A stretch of DNA of 64,000 nt from NCBI GenBank assembly GCA_902826095.1, contig CADEDN010000014.1, forward strand, positions 18,637 through 82,636, given 5' to 3'. A program made the position numbers and the translations under genes. This document shows, piece after piece, positions 40,072 through 48,510 of this stretch (its first letter is position 1; every line of letters begins with the position of its first letter). Origin of the DNA: an uncultured Alphaproteobacteria bacterium (GTDB lineage Bacteria; Pseudomonadota; Alphaproteobacteria; Caulobacterales; Parvularculaceae). A model generated the notes under the pieces. The model worked only from the letters and a program-made list of their open reading frames with translations. It made no database searches and had not been told where the DNA came from.

Positions 40072-42432
40072 TCAGCCCGTCGCGCGGCTGTAGTGCCGCC
40101 GGTTCGGCCGCGCCTTGGCGGCGAGGTCGGCGGCTTTTTCGTTGGTCTTTTCGGCCTCGCGATAGAGCTGATATTCGCCCGATTTCAACTGAACAGGCCA
40201 GCCGGGCGCAACGCCGGCGACGCGGCGAACGCCGTAATGCCCGGCCGCCTGGCGCGTAAAGAACGGATTGTTCAGATGCGGCCGCGCCAGCGCGCAAAGA
40301 TCGGCTCTCGCCGCGGCGACGATCATGTTCACCTGTTCAGGGAGCGTGATGTCGCCGACGGCGATCGTCGGAATGCCGACCTCATGCTTGATGAATTCGG
40401 CGAACGGCGTCTGCCACATTCGTCCATAAACGGGCTTTTGCCGTCTGACCGTCTGCCCGGAGGAAGCGTGGATGATGTCGACGCCCGCCGCCTTGAAGGC
40501 GAGCGAGTAGGCCTTGATGTCGTCGGTCGTGACGCCGCCCACCGCCCAGTCCGAGCAGGAGAACCGGACGGACATCGGCCGATCAACAGGCCAGACCGCG
40601 CGCATCGCCTCGAAGACCTCGAGCGGAAAGCGCAAGCGCCCGGCGGCGTCGCCGCCATATCGATCCTTACGCTGATTGGTCAGCGGCGAAAGGAAGCTCG
40701 CCAGAAGATACCCATGCGCGCAATGAAGTTCGAGCATGTCGAACCCGGCGCGCCTCCCCCGCTTCGTCGCGGCGACAAATTCGTCGCGAATGCGGTCCAT
40801 GCCGGCGCGATCAAGCTCGGCGGGCGTGTCGGAAACCCCGTCGATATAGGGTAACGGCGAGGCGGAGACGAGCGGCCAATTGGCGCGCGCCAGCGGCATG
40901 TCTTCGCCGTCGGCCGGGGTCTTCGTCGATCCCTTGCGGCCGGCATGGCCGAGCTGCAGCGCGACTTTTGACGGCGTCGTTTCATGAATGAATTCGATGA
41001 GCCGTTTCCAGTCCGCCTCCTGCCTGTCGCTCCAAAGGCCCGTGCATGCCTCGGTGATCCGCGCATCAGGCGTCGGACAAGTCATCTCGGTGAATATGAG
41101 GCCGGCGCCGCCGACCGCGCGCGCGGCGTAGTGTGAAAAATGCCAGTCATTGAGATCGCCGTCGACGGACGAATATTGGGCCATGGGCGCCATGGCGACG
41201 CGGTTGGGGATAGTCAGCCCGCGCAGGTCGAACGGCGTGAACATCGGCGTCGGCCTTTCGGCGGCGACCGCGCGCCCGGTGTTTCGACGGTAGCGGTCGT
41301 AGAATTCGGCTTCGACTTGTTCGAGGAACGATGCGTCGCGGCGCTTGATATTGTCCCAGGTCAAACCCTTGGCGCGCGACATGATCGTAAAGGCGAACTC
41401 GAAGCGCTCCTTCTCCCAGTGCATCGGCATGTCTTCGAAAAATTTCAGCGACACTTCGGCGTTGTGTTGCGTCACCTCGACCGGCGTCCTGCGCGCTTTC
41501 TCATAGGCGGCGAGAGCGGCCGGAACATCCCCGGCATTGTCGACGACCGCGTCGGAAAGTCCGATCGCGCATTCCATGGCGAGCTTGGTGCCGGAGCCGA
41601 TCGACCAATGCGCCGTCGCTTTCGCATCGCCCAAAAGCGCGATGTTCCCGACGCTCCATGCCGAGCAGCTGATTTTCGGGAAATTGCGCCAGATCGAGCG
41701 ATTGGTCGTCAGCCTGTGGCCCTGAAGCTCCTCGGCGAAGACTTTCTCCAGATAACGCGCGCTTTCCTCCTCCGACAGGTCGGCGAAACCGCTCGCCGCC
41801 CAACATTCAGGCGTCGTTTCGATGACCCAGGTCGAGGCGCCCTCTTCATATTGGTAAGTGTGCGCGCAGAAATGTCCGTGCTCAGTCTTGCGGAAGAAGA
41901 AGGTGAATGCGTCCAGCGGCCGCGTCGAACCCATCCAGGTGAATTTGTTGCGCTTGTCCTCAAGGCTGACGCCAAATTCCCGGTCGTATTTCTTACGAAT
42001 TTGGCTGTTGACGCCGTCCGCGACGAGGATGAGGTCGCTGTCGGCGAAGCGCTGCTCGAAGCTCGCGGGATCGACTTGCGCGTTAAAATGCAGGCCGACG
42101 CCTTCCTCGGCGCAACGCTTTTGCAGCAATTGGAGAAGGGTCTTGCGCGAACAGCCGGCGAAACCATTGCCGCCGACGATTGTGCGGTTTCCTTCATGCT
42201 CGATGACGATATCCGACCAATAGGCGAAACGGTCCTTGATCATCGCGTAGGATTTCGGGTCGCGGCTCAAAAACTCGTCGAGCGTCTCGTCGGAGAAGAC
42301 GACGCCGAAGCCGAATGTGTCGTCGGGACGGTTTTGCTCATAGACGTCGATGATTGCGGACGGCGCGCGCTTTTTCGTCAGAAGCGCGAAATAGAGCCCG
42401 CCTGGCCCGCCGCCGATGACCGATATTTTCAT
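40072..42432 (-). CDS. Bifunctional salicylyl-CoA 5-hydroxylase/2-aminobenzoyl-CoA monooxygenase-like flavoprotein
   Basis: A 786-residue fusion. Residues 1-390 are a class A FAD monooxygenase: ISVIGGGPGGLYFALL at the start, GCSRKTLLQLL, and the GD motif in NIALLGDAKATAHWSIGSG. Residues about 400-765 are an old-yellow-enzyme-type flavin reductase: GLTIPNRVAMAPMAQYS, LQLGHAGRKG, FDMLELHCAHGYLLASFLSP and the FMN-binding C-terminus. This exact fusion is known from SdgC (salicylyl-CoA 5-hydroxylase) and 2-aminobenzoyl-CoA monooxygenase/reductase. It is the last gene of a six-gene reverse operon, overlapping RidA by ATGA. The choice between the two substrates cannot be made from sequence alone. 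Confidence 0.9.
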   Translation of the reverse strand: MKISVIGGGPGGLYFALLTKKRAPSAIIDVYEQNRPDDTFGFGVVFSDETLDEFLSRDPKSYAMIKDRFAYWSDIVIEHEGNRTIVGGNGFAGCSRKTLLQLLQKRCAEEGVGLHFNAQVDPASFEQRFADSDLILVADGVNSQIRKKYDREFGVSLEDKRNKFTWMGSTRPLDAFTFFFRKTEHGHFCAHTYQYEEGASTWVIETTPECWAASGFADLSEEESARYLEKVFAEELQGHRLTTNRSIWRNFPKISCSAWSVGNIALLGDAKATAHWSIGSGTKLAMECAIGLSDAVVDNAGDVPAALAAYEKARRTPVEVTQHNAEVSLKFFEDMPMHWEKERFEFAFTIMSRAKGLTWDNIKRRDASFLEQVEAEFYDRYRRNTGRAVAAERPTPMFTPFDLRGLTIPNRVAMAPMAQYSSVDGDLNDWHFSHYAARAVGGAGLIFTEMTCPTPDARITEACTGLWSDRQEADWKRLIEFIHETTPSKVALQLGHAGRKGSTKTPADGEDMPLARANWPLVSASPLPYIDGVSDTPAELDRAGMDRIRDEFVAATKRGRRAGFDMLELHCAHGYLLASFLSPLTNQRKDRYGGDAAGRLRFPLEVFEAMRAVWPVDRPMSVRFSCSDWAVGGVTTDDIKAYSLAFKAAGVDIIHASSGQTVRRQKPVYGRMWQTPFAEFIKHEVGIPTIAVGDITLPEQVNMIVAAARADLCALARPHLNNPFFTRQAAGHYGVRRVAGVAPGWPVQLKSGEYQLYREAEKTNEKAADLAAKARPNRRHYSRATG

Positions 42433-42824
42433 GGGATCACCGCCGTCGTTTCAATTTCGACTTTCGCCGCGTCCTCGACCAGCGCGACGACTTGCACGAG
42501 CGCCATGCAGGGAAAGACCTTGCCGAAAATCTCGCGCCACGCAGCGCCGATCTCTTGCGCGCTCGAAAGATATTCGCGCTTGTCGGTGACGTAGCAGGTC
42601 ATGCGCACAATATCGGCGGGCTTTGCCCCGCCCTCGGCGAGAATTGCGCGCGTGTTGAGCAGCGCCTGGCGGAACTGCCCGGCGAGGTCTTTTGCGACGA
42701 ACTTCTCTGCTTCATTCCAGCCGACGACGCCGGCCGTAAACACCATGCGGCCGGAGGCGGCGATGCCGTTTGCGTATCCCTTCGGGCGGGGCCAGCCGGC
42801 GGGTTGCAGCGTCTTGCGCGTCAT
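42429..42824 (-). CDS. RidA/YjgF-family protein
   Basis: A 131-residue Rid protein: [18 protein letters not shown] near the N-terminus, [24 protein letters not shown] in the middle and [21 protein letters not shown] at the end. Classic RidA uses a C-terminal Arg/Glu pair for 2-aminoacrylate; here the segment PCMALVQV lacks the canonical arginine, so it may belong to another Rid subgroup and hydrolyse a different imine or enamine. Such genes regularly accompany 2-aminobenzoyl-CoA-type monooxygenases. It shares ATGA overlaps with both neighbours, which shows tight co-translation. Confidence 0.88.
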   Translation of the reverse strand: MTRKTLQPAGWPRPKGYANGIAASGRMVFTAGVVGWNEAEKFVAKDLAGQFRQALLNTRAILAEGGAKPADIVRMTCYVTDKREYLSSAQEIGAAWREIFGKVFPCMALVQVVALVEDAAKVEIETTAVIP

Positions 42825-44005
42825 GCGCCCTCTCCCGCGAAATTCTGCAGATGCTGGCGCGCAATGACGATCTTCTGCACTTCCGACGCGCCTTCATAGA
42901 TTCGGAGCGCGCGAATGTCGCGATAGAGTTCCTCGACTTTCACCCCTTTCGTGACGCCGAGGCCGCCGAAGAGCTGCACGGCTTTGTCGATCACTTGCTG
43001 CGCTTGATCCGTGGCGAAGAGTTTCGCCATCGCCGCTTCGCGCGTCACGCGCGTTTTCCTGACGTCTTTCGTCCAGGCAGATCGGTAGACGAGAAGCGCC
43101 GATGCGTCGATGTCGAGCGCCATTTCCGCGAGGCGCTCCTGCGCGATCGGCTGATCGGCAAGGGTTGCGCCGAACATTTTTCGCATTGTCGCGCGCGTCG
43201 TCGCCTCATCGAGCGCGCGACGGGCGAGTCCGAGCGCCGCTGCGCCGACCGTCGTTCTGAAAATGTCGAGCGTGCCGAGCGCGATCTTCAGGCCGTCGCC
43301 CTCGGCGCCAATGAGGCGATCAGCCGGGATGGCGCAATTATCGAAGCGAAGGCGCGCGAGCGGATGCGGCGCGATGACCTCAATGCGTTCGGCGACAGAC
43401 AATCCACTCGTGTCCGCGTCAATGATGACGGCGGAAACATTTTTTGGCCCTTCTCCGCTGCGGGCGAAAAGCGTGTAGAAATTCGCGATTCCGCCATTTG
43501 AAATCCACGTCTTTTCGCCGTCGGCGCGATAGCCCGCCGCGGTCCTCGAAAGCGATGTCGTCATCGCGGCGACGTCGGAACCTGCGTTCTCCTCCGACAG
43601 CGCAAAGGCGGCGATCTTCTCGCCGGAAGCGACAGCAGGGAGGTACTTCTTTTTCAGCGCGTGCGAGCCGAATGTCGAGATCGCGCCGGAGCCGAGACCC
43701 TGCATCGCAAAGGCGAAATCAGCGAGCCCGGAATGCCGCGCCAGCGTTTCGCGAATGAGGGAAAGCGCGCGCACGTCGAGCGAGTTCAATACGCCGCCGA
43801 ATTCCGCCGGCACGCAATAGCGCAGCCACCCGTCTTCGCCGAGCGCCGTCACCAGCGCCCGGCATGTCGCGTCGATTTTTTCATGCGCTCCCGGCGCATC
43901 GACAATCGCCGGAAGACGCCGCGTCGCCCAATCATCAAGGCTTTCCGCGAGCGCCTTATGGTGCGGTTCAAAGAACGGCCAATCGAGAAAGGTCTTGTCC
44001 GCCAT
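42821..44005 (-). CDS. Acyl-CoA dehydrogenase
   Basis: A 394-residue flavoprotein with the family signatures: [58 protein letters not shown], the Gln-rich [11 protein letters not shown] and the C-terminal [24 protein letters not shown]. The catalytic base appears to be the Glu of YEGASE, as in short/medium-chain members. ATG 44005 is used (GGGGGCG upstream; TTG 44008 is in frame). It probably oxidises a ring-derived alicyclic or acyclic CoA thioester in the aromatic acyl-CoA pathway encoded by this operon. Confidence 0.93.
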   Translation of the reverse strand: MADKTFLDWPFFEPHHKALAESLDDWATRRLPAIVDAPGAHEKIDATCRALVTALGEDGWLRYCVPAEFGGVLNSLDVRALSLIRETLARHSGLADFAFAMQGLGSGAISTFGSHALKKKYLPAVASGEKIAAFALSEENAGSDVAAMTTSLSRTAAGYRADGEKTWISNGGIANFYTLFARSGEGPKNVSAVIIDADTSGLSVAERIEVIAPHPLARLRFDNCAIPADRLIGAEGDGLKIALGTLDIFRTTVGAAALGLARRALDEATTRATMRKMFGATLADQPIAQERLAEMALDIDASALLVYRSAWTKDVRKTRVTREAAMAKLFATDQAQQVIDKAVQLFGGLGVTKGVKVEELYRDIRALRIYEGASEVQKIVIARQHLQNFAGEGA

Positions 44006-44814
44006 CAATCGCCCCCGAAGACCGGTTTTTCTTTCGACGCAAAGGCGTCAAACGCGCGCTTGAAATCATTCGTCTTCATGCAGATCGCCTGCGCCTGCGC
44101 TTCGGCCTCGATCGCCGTGTCGAGGCTCATGTCCCATTCCATGTTGAGCTGGTTCTTGGTCATTCCGTTGGCGAAAGTCGGCCCCGCGGCGAGACGCTCC
44201 GCCATCGCCATGGCGTGAGCGTCGAGCTTGTCCGCTGGAACGAGTTCGTTGAAAAACCCCCAGGCGAGGCCTTCCGGAGCCGACATCGAGCGGCCGAAAA
44301 AAAGCAGCTCCGACGCGCGCCCCTGGCCGATAATGCGCGGCAAGATCGCGCAAGCGCCCATGTCGCAGCCCGCGAGCCCGACGCGATTGAACAGGAAGGC
44401 GGTCTTGGCCTCGGGCGTCGCATAGCGAAGATCCGACGACATCGAGATGATGGCGCCCGCGCCGACCGATACGCCGTCGACGGCGGCGATGATCGGCTGC
44501 GGGCAGTGGCGCATCGCCTTCACGAGATCGCCCGTCATGCGCGTGAAGTTGAGGAGTTCCGGCATGCCCATCTTGGTGAGCGGGCCAATGATGTCGTGGA
44601 CGTCGCCGCCCGAACAGAAATTGCCGCCCTCGCCGCCGAAGACGACGACCTTGACGTCGTTCAGGTAGACAAGCGCGCGAAACATGTCGCGCAGTTCGGC
44701 ATAGGACTCGAAGGTCAAGGGGTTCTTTCGCTCCGGCCGGTCGAGCGACACCCGTGCGATCCCGCCAGCATATGTCCATTTGAAGTGTTTCGGCTTGAAT
44801 GTTTCAGGATTCAT
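44005..44814 (-). CDS. Enoyl-CoA hydratase/isomerase-family protein
   Basis: A 269-residue crotonase-fold protein. The oxyanion-hole segments are [16 protein letters not shown] and [23 protein letters not shown], followed by [24 protein letters not shown]; the catalytic-glutamate positions seem altered (Gly-Cys-Asp-Met-Gly replaces the usual Pro-x-x-Gly context). ATG 44814 overlaps the MarR stop by ATGA; the frame extends upstream inside the MarR gene. Members of this subgroup are found with salicylyl/aminobenzoyl-CoA monooxygenases and may hydrate or open the ring-derived CoA ester. Confidence 0.9.
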   Translation of the reverse strand: MNPETFKPKHFKWTYAGGIARVSLDRPERKNPLTFESYAELRDMFRALVYLNDVKVVVFGGEGGNFCSGGDVHDIIGPLTKMGMPELLNFTRMTGDLVKAMRHCPQPIIAAVDGVSVGAGAIISMSSDLRYATPEAKTAFLFNRVGLAGCDMGACAILPRIIGQGRASELLFFGRSMSAPEGLAWGFFNELVPADKLDAHAMAMAERLAAGPTFANGMTKNQLNMEWDMSLDTAIEAEAQAQAICMKTNDFKRAFDAFASKEKPVFGGD

Positions 44815-45272
44815 GCGGCGTCCTTTCGCGAACGGGCGATGTCTGTCGGTGAAATAAGCGCGAGCAGCCGGCGCAAGGATTTCAATTGCGCCGGGCTGAC
44901 GCCGGCGAAGGCGTCCTCGATCCATCGGCGATGCGCAACCGCCATCTCGGCGAAGACGCGCTCGCCTTTCTTCGTCATCGTGAAGATGGCGACGCGTCCG
45001 TCGTCAGGATCGACCGCGCGCTTGACCAGGCCGTCGCGGATGAGCGGCGCGGTCACTTGCGTGGTGTTGCCGTCCGAGACCATCAATCGCTCGGTCAGCG
45101 CGCCGGCGCGAAGTCCGCCCGGCCTTGCGCGGTCGAGCGCCGATAGAACGTCAAAGCGCGCAATCGAATGGCCGTAGCCGCTGCGAAACGCGGTATCGAC
45201 GGCTTTCTTCAGCCCTTGCGATGTTGCGAGCAATGTCAGCCATGCGCGGACGGCTTCGCGATCATCGCTCAT
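44811..45272 (-). CDS. MarR-family transcriptional regulator
   Basis: A 153-residue winged-helix regulator: [38 protein letters not shown] is the recognition region (cut here in description, about residues 38-75), followed by the wing [20 protein letters not shown], a well-conserved MarR motif with DxR. It lies as the second gene of the operon it likely controls. A perfect AT-rich inverted repeat at 46040-46063, over the operon promoter, is the natural binding candidate. The ligand that relieves repression is probably an aromatic acyl-CoA, by analogy with other CoA-responsive MarR proteins. Confidence 0.92.
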   Translation of the reverse strand: MSDDREAVRAWLTLLATSQGLKKAVDTAFRSGYGHSIARFDVLSALDRARPGGLRAGALTERLMVSDGNTTQVTAPLIRDGLVKRAVDPDDGRVAIFTMTKKGERVFAEMAVAHRRWIEDAFAGVSPAQLKSLRRLLALISPTDIARSRKDAA

Positions 45273-46036
45273 GCGATCGCCTCGCCGCCGTCAATGACGA
45301 TCGCCTGGCCGTTGACCGCTGCGGCGGCGTCGCTTGCAAGATAAGCCGCGGCCGCGGCGACTTCCTCGGGAAGGATCAGCCTTCCCATCGGGTTGTCCTT
45401 CGCGAGCGCGCGCTTGGCGGCTTCGCGGTCGCCGCCGGCTTTTGCGGCGAGACGATCAAGCGCGCTGGTGATGAGCTGCGTGTCGGTGAAGCCCGGGCAG
45501 ATCGCATTGAAAGTGACGCCGCTCTTTGCATGCTCAAGCGCAAGCGAGCGGATCCAGCCAAGGACGCCATGTTTGGCGGCCGCATAGGCGGCGGTGAACG
45601 GATAGGCTTTCAGCGACGCCGTCGACGCGACCGCGATGATGCGTCCCCAGCCGCGCTCGATCATCCCGGGCGCCGCCGCCTGCGAGCAGAGCATGACGCT
45701 GGTGAGGTTTACGGCCAGCATGTCGTCAAACAGCGCGCGAGAGGTCTTGAGACTCGGCGCTGTCGTCACGCCGCCTGCATTGCAAACGAAAATGTCGATT
45801 GCGCCGACAGCGTCGACGCCCGCCCGAACGGAAGTTTCGTCGGTCACGTCCATCGCGACGAAAGGAAATCCGGTCGCCTTGAGCCTCGCCTCGTTACGCC
45901 CTGCGATTGTCACCGCGGCGCCGGACTTGCCAAGCGCTATTGCAATCGCGAGGCCGATGCCCGAACCGCCGCCCGTGACCAGCGCGCGTCTGGGGCTTTT
46001 TGCCGCTCTAGGATCTTTCGCGTCCGACGCCGTCAT
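45269..46036 (-). CDS. SDR-family NAD(P)-dependent dehydrogenase
   Basis: A 255-residue classical short-chain dehydrogenase. The cofactor motif ALVTGGGSGIGLAIAIALG is at about residues 18-36, NAG occurs in FVCNAGG, and the active site is Ser in VASTASLKAY with Tyr-x-x-x-Lys in AAYAAAKHGVLGW. The C-terminal VNGQAIVIDGGEA is typical. It is the first gene of the aromatic-CoA operon and probably oxidises a 3-hydroxyacyl-CoA intermediate. ATG 46036 is only seven bases downstream of a good -10 element, so the mRNA may be leaderless. The stop overlaps the MarR start by ATGA. Confidence 0.92.
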   Translation of the reverse strand: MTASDAKDPRAAKSPRRALVTGGGSGIGLAIAIALGKSGAAVTIAGRNEARLKATGFPFVAMDVTDETSVRAGVDAVGAIDIFVCNAGGVTTAPSLKTSRALFDDMLAVNLTSVMLCSQAAAPGMIERGWGRIIAVASTASLKAYPFTAAYAAAKHGVLGWIRSLALEHAKSGVTFNAICPGFTDTQLITSALDRLAAKAGGDREAAKRALAKDNPMGRLILPEEVAAAAAYLASDAAAAVNGQAIVIDGGEAIA

Positions 46037-46039
46037 GGA

Positions 46040-46063
46040 AATTATTTTAGTAATAAAATAATT
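46040..46063. promoter_or_regulatory. Perfect inverted repeat, probable MarR operator
   Basis: Arms AATTATTTTA (46040-46049) and TAAAATAATT (46054-46063) are exact inverted complements with spacer GTAA. It is strikingly AT-rich against the GC-rich background, lies three bases upstream of the first operon gene, and covers the -10 region. The MarR protein encoded in the operon is the likely ligand. Confidence 0.8.
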
Positions 46064-46071
46064 GCCGTCAA
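46044..46071 (-). promoter_or_regulatory. Sigma-70-type promoter of the aromatic-CoA operon
   Basis: On the reverse strand, TTGACG (46071-46066), a 16-base spacer and TAAAAT (46049-46044) form a good -35/-10 pair. The start codon begins seven bases after the -10 box, so transcription would begin at or next to the ATG. The inverted repeat overlaps the -10 and spacer. Confidence 0.65.
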
Positions 46072-46127
46072 TCCGTCGGCCGGATATATTTTAGGTTTAA
46101 AAGAAACGAGCCGCGCCAGCGGCCGGG

Positions 46128-46454
46128 TCAGGCCGCCTTCGCCATCTGCTCGTAGAGGTCGAGGAATTCCTGATAGGCGGCGGCGCAGGGGTCCGGGTCG
46201 CGCGTCATCATCGCATGATAGTCGACGAAGCGGTTGATGAAAGCGAGCGGCGCGACGTCAAGCGCCAGCGCCGCGCGGACGACCGGCGAGCCGAGCGCAA
46301 GATGATTAGACACATGAAATCCCGTCCAATAATAAGCGGCGGCTTGCGCCTCGTCGCCGCTGAACCGACGGACGGCGACCCGCCGCGCCGCGGCGTATAC
46401 TTTGAGAATTGCCGCCTTCTCCTGCGGCGGGAGCTTAAACGTGCGGGCGGTCAT
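46128..46454 (-). CDS. Uncharacterised small alpha-helical protein
   Basis: A 108-residue protein with GGAGG five bases before its ATG, which supports a real gene. The sequence looks all-helical and soluble, with Ala/Arg-rich helices and an aromatic/His cluster (AAAYYWTGFHVSNHLALG and RFVDYHAMMTRDPDP). I do not recognise the family. It is upstream of the SDR-led operon on the same strand, but the promoter and operator between them make it a separate unit. Confidence 0.65.
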   Translation of the reverse strand: MTARTFKLPPQEKAAILKVYAAARRVAVRRFSGDEAQAAAYYWTGFHVSNHLALGSPVVRAALALDVAPLAFINRFVDYHAMMTRDPDPCAAAYQEFLDLYEQMAKAA

Positions 46455-46478
46455 CGGCGCCTCCGGACGGCGCGATCC

Positions 46479-46585
46479 TAGCGCGCCGGGCGCGAAAGTG
46501 GAAACCGGTTTCGCGCGCTAAGGCGCGCCAAATCAATAGGCTAGAACATCGGGCGCGATTCCCATATCGCGCCCGATGTTCTAGC
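46479..46585. repeat. Two-hairpin intergenic repeat, copy 1
   Basis: About 107 bases. The first part, GCGCGCCGGGCGCGAAAGTG and following, folds through GCGCGAAA/TTTCGCGC and an outer GGCGCGCC. The second part is a perfect 20-base hairpin (46540-46559 with 46566-46585, loop TCCCAT). Copy 2 lies at 56581-56686. The layout resembles the widespread Rhizobiales/alphaproteobacterial intergenic repeats that begin GGCGCGAAAGTGG-CCGGTTTCGCG and end in a variable hairpin. Confidence 0.85.
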
Positions 46586-46635
46586 ACGGGACGCGGCCGA
46601 TGCGACGCGTGCAATAATGTCATGGGGAAAACGCC

Positions 46636-46663
46636 TTGACCGCGCGCCGGTCAACGCTCACAT
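46636..46663 (+). promoter_or_regulatory. Candidate promoter of rnpB
   Basis: TTGACC (46636-46641) followed by 16 bases and TCACAT (46658-46663) places a start about seven bases later, at the first paired base of the rnpB P1 helix (46670). The -35 is good and the -10 weak. Confidence 0.45.
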
Positions 46664-46669
46664 CCCTTT

Positions 46670-47073
<404 letters not shown>

Positions 47074-47093
47074 AATTGCCGTTCGCGGCGGAT

Positions 47094-47627
47094 CTAAACG
47101 CCTGTGGCGATTTTCCGCTGGCTGCCGGCAAGCGAATCGGCGTCCTCGCTGCGAAAATGCGCCATCACGGCCGACACGCTCTCAGATAGGGCCGTCGATT
47201 CCGCCGGTTTGGCGCCGAGCATGGCGCTGCGGTCATTCGGCTTTAGGACAATTTCCGACTTGAGAAGGCGGGCAAGGTCGAGAAACGCCGCGAAGGCGAT
47301 GGCCTCCTGGCGCATCAGGTCAGGATTTCGCGCGTCGATTTCCGCGCAGTCCCAACGCCACATCGCCAGCTTGTATAGGACGCCGGCCGGCGAGTCGGCC
47401 GGCAACGCAATCGCCTTGTCCATGATGATCGACTGCATCTCCACGATGCAGTCGGAGCGCCGGTCGTCATCCGGGTCCTTGCTCGCGCGAAGCTGCGCCG
47501 ACAACGATTCCTCGGATATTTTGAAAACTCGAAACAGTTCGAGGAGCCGTTCTTCGGTTGTCGGCTGCGGCGCCCGAAATCCCACATGAATTTCCTCGAT
47601 CTCGCGGCGCAGATCCTCAAAGTCCAT
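47094..47627 (-). CDS. Uncharacterised protein next to LuxR regulator
   Basis: A 177-residue soluble, mostly helical protein with GAAGGGA eight bases before its ATG. It is rich in acidic residues and has no membrane segment or recognisable motif. A 16-base palindrome (47673-47688) lies 46 bases upstream, in the short gap to the stop of a LuxR gene on the same strand, so it may be a target of one of the LuxR proteins. Its 3' end stops 21 bases from the convergent rnpB. Confidence 0.65.
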   Translation of the reverse strand: MDFEDLRREIEEIHVGFRAPQPTTEERLLELFRVFKISEESLSAQLRASKDPDDDRRSDCIVEMQSIIMDKAIALPADSPAGVLYKLAMWRWDCAEIDARNPDLMRQEAIAFAAFLDLARLLKSEIVLKPNDRSAMLGAKPAESTALSESVSAVMAHFRSEDADSLAGSQRKIATGV

Positions 47628-47672
47628 TCGAGCGGTCCCTTCTTCGTCGTTGGAATCGCATTCAACCTAGGC

Positions 47673-47688
47673 TGTTCGTGCACAAACA
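47673..47688. promoter_or_regulatory. lux-box-like palindrome
   Basis: TGTTCGTG followed directly by CACAAACA is a 16-base palindrome with a single mismatch. It lies between the LuxR stop and the start of the 177-residue gene, at a distance suited to an activator or repressor of that gene. Confidence 0.45.
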
Positions 47689-47691
47689 ATG

Positions 47692-48408
47692 TCACGCGAT
47701 TGACGGACAAGATCGGCACTGGCAGATCTGACCCCGCTTGGCCGCTTTGATCACCGCTTCAGTCCTGGTCGACACTTTGAGTTTTTCAAATGTCCTCTCG
47801 ACCAGCGTGCGGACCGAGCTTGGCGCGATCTGCAGCGATCTGGCGATTTCCTTGTCGCTTGCTCCGGCCGCCGCAAGCCGGATGAACTGGCGCTCGCGCG
47901 CGCTCAGCCTCACAAGCCCAGTCGCTTTCCGGACGGCGGTGAATTTGCGCGCGAAAAGCTCAATGTCGCACTGCAGCGCGCAAAATTCGACGTCAGACAG
48001 ATCGCTGAGCGAGCGATCAAAGCCGAGCGCGACATAATTGGATGTGGCAAGATTCGTCGTGACAAAAAGTCCGACGGCGTCGGCGAGGCCGTTCGCCTCG
48101 GCCGATTGCAGAACGCTTTGAATGCCGTCGTCTTCGAGGGCGCTGTTGAAAATATCTGCGATTCTGACAAGCTTTCCTGATCTGGCGGAAATGCGCACCG
48201 CGGGGTCCCGCTTGACGCCGATTTTTTCTGAGTAAGCGGAAATCAATTCGCGCGAGAAATTGGAAAAAAGCAGAGCGCCGGTGTTAAAGTCATAAACCGC
48301 CGCCGCCTTGGCGCCCGATGTTGCGAAATGTCTGACCGCTGTTGCGATCACGGCGGATTCGGACCGGCATTTGACCAGCGCCGCCGCCAAGGAATGCGCG
48401 CAAATCAT
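47692..48408 (-). CDS. LuxR-type transcriptional regulator
   Basis: A 238-residue protein from ATG 48408 (TTG 48417 is in frame). The C-terminal GerE/LuxR helix-turn-helix is clear: LVRLSARERQFIRLAAAGASD, KEIARSLQIAPSSVRTLVER and TFEKLKVSTRTEAV (about residues 165-220). The N-terminal 160 residues may sense a ligand but lack the conserved tryptophan/aspartate set of homoserine-lactone receptors as far as I can see. It ends in a short Cys-containing tail (QCRSCPS). No LuxI synthase is nearby. A second LuxR gene lies directly upstream on the same strand. Confidence 0.88.
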   Translation of the reverse strand: MICAHSLAAALVKCRSESAVIATAVRHFATSGAKAAAVYDFNTGALLFSNFSRELISAYSEKIGVKRDPAVRISARSGKLVRIADIFNSALEDDGIQSVLQSAEANGLADAVGLFVTTNLATSNYVALGFDRSLSDLSDVEFCALQCDIELFARKFTAVRKATGLVRLSARERQFIRLAAAGASDKEIARSLQIAPSSVRTLVERTFEKLKVSTRTEAVIKAAKRGQICQCRSCPSIA

Positions 48409-48510
48409 TTGATTCAAGGACGGCCCCCCAAGAGTCGCACGACGGTCAGACAGGTAAGGCGAACCGTGCGGCGCGGTCTGTCACGCATTTTAAGGACAGT
48501 TGCGGCGCGC

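Noticed and set aside
38912..40297. A reverse open frame of 461 codons opposite ruvB
   Set aside because: RuvB is certain on the forward strand, and the antisense product has no family features.
41140..42594. A forward open frame of 484 codons opposite the hydroxylase
   Set aside because: The reverse strand encodes a well-supported two-domain flavoprotein here; the forward product has no motif.
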